Below, one piece after another: positions 63,462 to 64,000 of a stretch of DNA of 64,000 nt. Both the position numbers and the translations under genes were made by a program. Numbering within the stretch: the first letter of the stretch is position 1; the number at the start of each line of letters is the position of its first letter. The notes beneath the pieces are model-generated. The model made no database searches and had not been told where the DNA came from. It worked only from the letters and a program-made list of their open reading frames with translations. Origin of the DNA: Plantibacter sp. PA-3-X8 (GTDB taxonomy: Bacteria; Actinomycetota; Actinomycetes; Actinomycetales; Microbacteriaceae); assembly GCF_003856975.1 (NCBI RefSeq), contig NZ_CP033107.1:496001-560000 (forward strand), in the 5' to 3' direction.

Positions 63462-64000
63462 TCACTGCGCGACACCCGTGCCTGCGCACCAGGACAGGTC
63501 GAAGCCGGCCTGCGTCCCGACCACCTTGCCGGTGCGGGCGTCGACGACCTCGATCTCGGGACCGTTGGGCATCGGCGCGTTGGCGTACCCGTCGAAGCCG
63601 GCCTTCGCGAAGTCGGGGACGACGACGACTGCGACGTACTCCGCGTTCGGGCTCGCGCACAGTGACCAGATGACGGCACCCGCGTCAGGTCGATAGAGCT
63701 CGGCGGTCGCGCCGTCCTTGATCGCCAGTACCCGCTGCTCCGTGGTTCCGGCGGCGCGGTCGTAGTCCGCGTAGATCCTGGCCGACAGGGACTCCGACAG
63801 CGCGACGAGTTGCCCGGGGATCTCGGTGCGTGCCACCGAGGGCAGGACGAACGGTTCGCTCTTCCCCGTCGCGAGGTCGAGCACGACCACACCGTCGACC
63901 TGCTCGATGACGACCTTGGTGGTCCCCGGGATGTAGCTCGAGATGAGTGAGGCCCGGCCGAGCAGCACCGGATCGGTCGTCGCAGCAGGATCGAGCAGCT
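63462..64000 (-). CDS. Hypothetical protein, C-terminal part (beta-propeller-like), truncated by window edge
   Basis: The frame is open from base 64000 to the stop at 63462, about 178 codons, and continues beyond the window. The visible part has repeated short strands (VVIEQVDGVVVLDLATGKSE, VIWSLCASPNAEYVAVVVVP, IEVVDARTGKVVGTQ), as in WD40/TolB-type propellers. Two cysteines (CASPN and WCAG) may pair. The real start is outside the window; the GTG at 63968 is probably internal. Function unknown. Confidence 0.7.
   Translation of the reverse strand, partial: LLDPAATTDPVLLGRASLISSYIPGTTKVVIEQVDGVVVLDLATGKSEPFVLPSVARTEIPGQLVALSESLSARIYADYDRAAGTTEQRVLAIKDGATAELYRPDAGAVIWSLCASPNAEYVAVVVVPDFAKAGFDGYANAPMPNGPEIEVVDARTGKVVGTQAGFDLSWCAGTGVAQ

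Overview
High-GC actinobacterial chromosome, most likely a member of the Microbacteriaceae. The inference rests on very high GC with G/C-ending codons, a 16S-23S-5S operon without spacer tRNAs, an oxygen-dependent flavin porphyrinogen oxidase next to hemE, a DUF222/HNH gene, and many copies of a short interspersed repeat (core CTTCGACAAGCTCAGGGACC or its complement).

Layout. 1-3755: heme synthesis (cgoX/hemY-hemE divergent from hemA). 4098-9734: a DUF4190 membrane protein, a hydrolase-Nudix pair, a beta-lactamase-fold protein, and two divergent short-chain dehydrogenases with a GntR/FCD regulator. 9824-17551: a seven-gene operon (ABC binding protein, two permeases, NagZ, BadF-type kinase, MurQ, RpiR regulator) that reads as uptake and recycling of cell-wall amino sugars. 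17561-21592: an HTH regulator-SDR pair divergent from an alcohol dehydrogenase-MFS pair. 21638-28004: an Ig-like protein of unknown function, an ABC1/UbiB kinase, an amino-acid permease, a second GntR, a lipoprotein and a SnoaL-like protein. 28098-30565: a DUF222/HNH endonuclease flanked by arrays of the interspersed repeat, including a perfect 209-bp tandem duplication. 30639-36900: a LacI regulator, a Zur-type divergon (cysteine-free L36 and a COG0523-like protein), a LysR-EamA pair, SIMPL and membrane proteins. 36964-44860: a flavin monooxygenase, an EamA exporter divergent from a CGNR protein around a palindromic operator, a DinB protein, a degenerate serine-hydrolase lipoprotein, and a heme-utilisation neighbourhood (DUF2470, DUF4383, heme oxygenase). 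44912-56398: a PIF1-like helicase, a CopD-CtaG fusion, SbcCD, HU and an MFS exporter. 56540-57251: rpmB-rpmG-rpsN. 57474-63173: a complete rRNA operon on the minus strand with terminator and promoter. A partial secreted-type protein closes the window.

Three themes link the regions. First, the interspersed repeat occurs in intergenic space and also in frame inside three genes of the amino-sugar operon, and one copy is folded into a terminator-like hairpin between convergent genes. Second, at least twelve genes, probably fourteen, have a TAnnnT-like -10 box 6-7 bases before the start codon and no Shine-Dalgarno, so they are probably leaderless. Third, metal and heme handling recurs: heme synthesis, heme oxygenase with an iron-box-like site, a Zur-box divergon, and zinc-independent ribosomal protein forms.
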